From Vulcanimicrobiota bacterium (GTDB lineage Bacteria; Vulcanimicrobiota; Vulcanimicrobiia; Vulcanimicrobiales; Vulcanimicrobiaceae), in the NCBI GenBank assembly GCA_027306845.1, contig DAHUYY010000108.1, forward strand, positions 1-6,502: a stretch of DNA of 6,502 bases, given 5' to 3'. The notes beneath the pieces are model-generated. The model was not told where the DNA came from, ran no database searches, and worked only from the letters and a program-made list of their open reading frames with translations. The position numbers were made by a program, and so were the translations under genes. Shown here piece after piece: positions 5,773 to 6,502 of this stretch. Numbering within the stretch: the first letter of the stretch is position 1; each line of letters opens with the position of its first letter.

Positions 5773-6502
5773 ATGCCCGGCCCAATCCGTATGACGATCT
5801 CGGCGGCTACGATCGCCGTCCTCCTCGCTGGTTGCGGGGCCAAGGGTGCTCGCGCACCGATCCCGCTCGACGTCGAGGCAACTCCGGTGACGGTGGGGCG
5901 GATCGCGACCTACCTCTCCCTCGACGGGCAGGTCGCCCCCTACGAAAACTCGACCCTCTCGTTTCAGCAATCGGGCCCCGTCTCGGCGGTCTACGTTAAC
6001 GTCGGCGACCGCGTCACGAAGGGCGAGATCCTCGCGCGCATCGATCCCTCGACGCTCGATGCACAACTGCAGGCGGCCGATGCGACGGCGCTGCAATCGC
6101 AGGCGAGCGCTCGCGGCCAACAGATCGATCTTCCGGCCCGTAACCAAGCCAACGATGCCGCGCTCTCGAGCGCGAAAGCGGCGTTAGCGAACGCGCAGCT
6201 CGTCTTCAACCAAGATATGCAGCTATTCAACCAAAAATATCTTTCGCAGCAGGCGCTTGAATCGGCGCGCGCGGCGCTCGCCGCAGCTCAGGGCAATTAC
6301 AATACGGCGCTTGCAAACGCGCAAGCCAATCCCTCGAATGCCGAATCGGTGAAGGCCGCGCAGGCCGCCGCGCAGGCCGCCGCGGCACAGGCGAATCTCA
6401 TTCGCACGCAGATCGGGCAGACCGCGTTGTACGCGCCGTTCGACGGCGTGGTGACCGCTCGCATGATGGACCCCGGAACCATGGCGTCGCCGGCCGCTCC
6501 CG
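5773..6502 (+). CDS. Efflux RND/HlyD-type periplasmic adaptor lipoprotein, 3' end missing
   Basis: 243 codons are present and the frame runs off the right edge; family members are usually 350-420 residues. Residues 1-21 are a lipoprotein signal ending in LLAGC, with Cys21 the lipidated residue, so it is anchored in a membrane facing the periplasm. Residues 66-91 (SGPVSAVYVNVGDRVTKGEILARID) are the first half of the biotinyl-lipoyl-like domain. Residues 94-212 are an Ala/Gln/Asn-rich alpha-helical hairpin that would contact an outer-membrane channel. Residues 217-238 (TALYAPFDGVVTARMMDPGT) return to the second lipoyl half. This is the classic membrane fusion protein order. It should work with an inner-membrane RND or ABC transporter, whose gene would be expected just downstream. 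The substrate is unknown. The hairpin includes a near-repetitive AAQAAAQAAAAQA segment (about 195-207). Confidence 0.9.
   Translation, partial: MPGPIRMTISAATIAVLLAGCGAKGARAPIPLDVEATPVTVGRIATYLSLDGQVAPYENSTLSFQQSGPVSAVYVNVGDRVTKGEILARIDPSTLDAQLQAADATALQSQASARGQQIDLPARNQANDAALSSAKAALANAQLVFNQDMQLFNQKYLSQQALESARAALAAAQGNYNTALANAQANPSNAESVKAAQAAAQAAAAQANLIRTQIGQTALYAPFDGVVTARMMDPGTMASPAAP

Noticed and set aside
5710..6147. 145-codon minus-strand frame opposite the efflux adaptor
   Set aside because: The plus strand encodes an unmistakable lipoprotein adaptor with a lipoyl domain; the antisense translation has no family features.
6350..6392. GC-rich near-tandem repeat (GCGCAGGCCGCC units) as a mobile or regulatory repeat
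   Set aside because: It encodes the Ala/Gln heptad-like helix of the adaptor's coiled-coil hairpin, which explains the repetition.
1..6502. CRISPR array, insertion sequence, toxin-antitoxin or defence system
   Set aside because: No regularly spaced repeats, transposase or integrase motifs, terminal inverted repeats or defence-type domains are visible on either strand.

Overview
The window is GC-rich, densely coding DNA from what looks like a diderm (two-membrane) bacterium. An outer-membrane-type beta-barrel ending in Phe, a lipoprotein periplasmic adaptor and several Sec signal peptides support this. A copper-amine-oxidase-N 'stalk' domain joined to a barrel, together with the base composition, suggests Candidatus Eremiobacterota (WPS-2) or a similar uncultured phylum. 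That placement is an inference from protein style only; no rRNA or marker gene is present.

Layout. Positions 1-2882 (minus strand) hold a tightly packed three-gene operon, read right to left: a nitrilase-superfamily carbon-nitrogen hydrolase, a secreted seven-bladed YVTN/YncE-like beta-propeller, and a secreted phosphodiester-glycosidase (NAGPA-family) protein cut by the left edge. Both junctions are ATGA overlaps if the propeller starts at its second Met, which suggests translational coupling. A 104-bp divergent gap with a short inverted repeat separates the operon from a plus-strand gene for a small secreted helical protein of unknown function (2987-3619). That gene converges on a minus-strand gene for a stalk-domain/Pro-rich-linker/outer-membrane beta-barrel protein (3707-5077, TTG start). 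The two share a perfect 18-bp-stem bidirectional terminator. Upstream lie a FlK-type hot-dog thioesterase (5253-5648, minus) and, diverging from it, the first two thirds or so of an RND/HlyD-type efflux periplasmic adaptor lipoprotein (5773 to the right edge).

Functional reading. Most products act at or beyond the inner membrane: two secreted operon proteins, a secreted helical protein, an outer-membrane barrel and an efflux adaptor. The nitrilase and the thioesterase are probably cytosolic. The operon could modify or sense a cell-envelope or exopolysaccharide glycan, but its substrate cannot be read from the sequence. I see no mobile element, CRISPR array, tRNA, rRNA or defence cassette. The most unusual items are the nitrilase with a degenerate second nitrilase-like C-terminal half, its coupling to a propeller and a NAGPA protein, and the stalk-to-barrel fusion.
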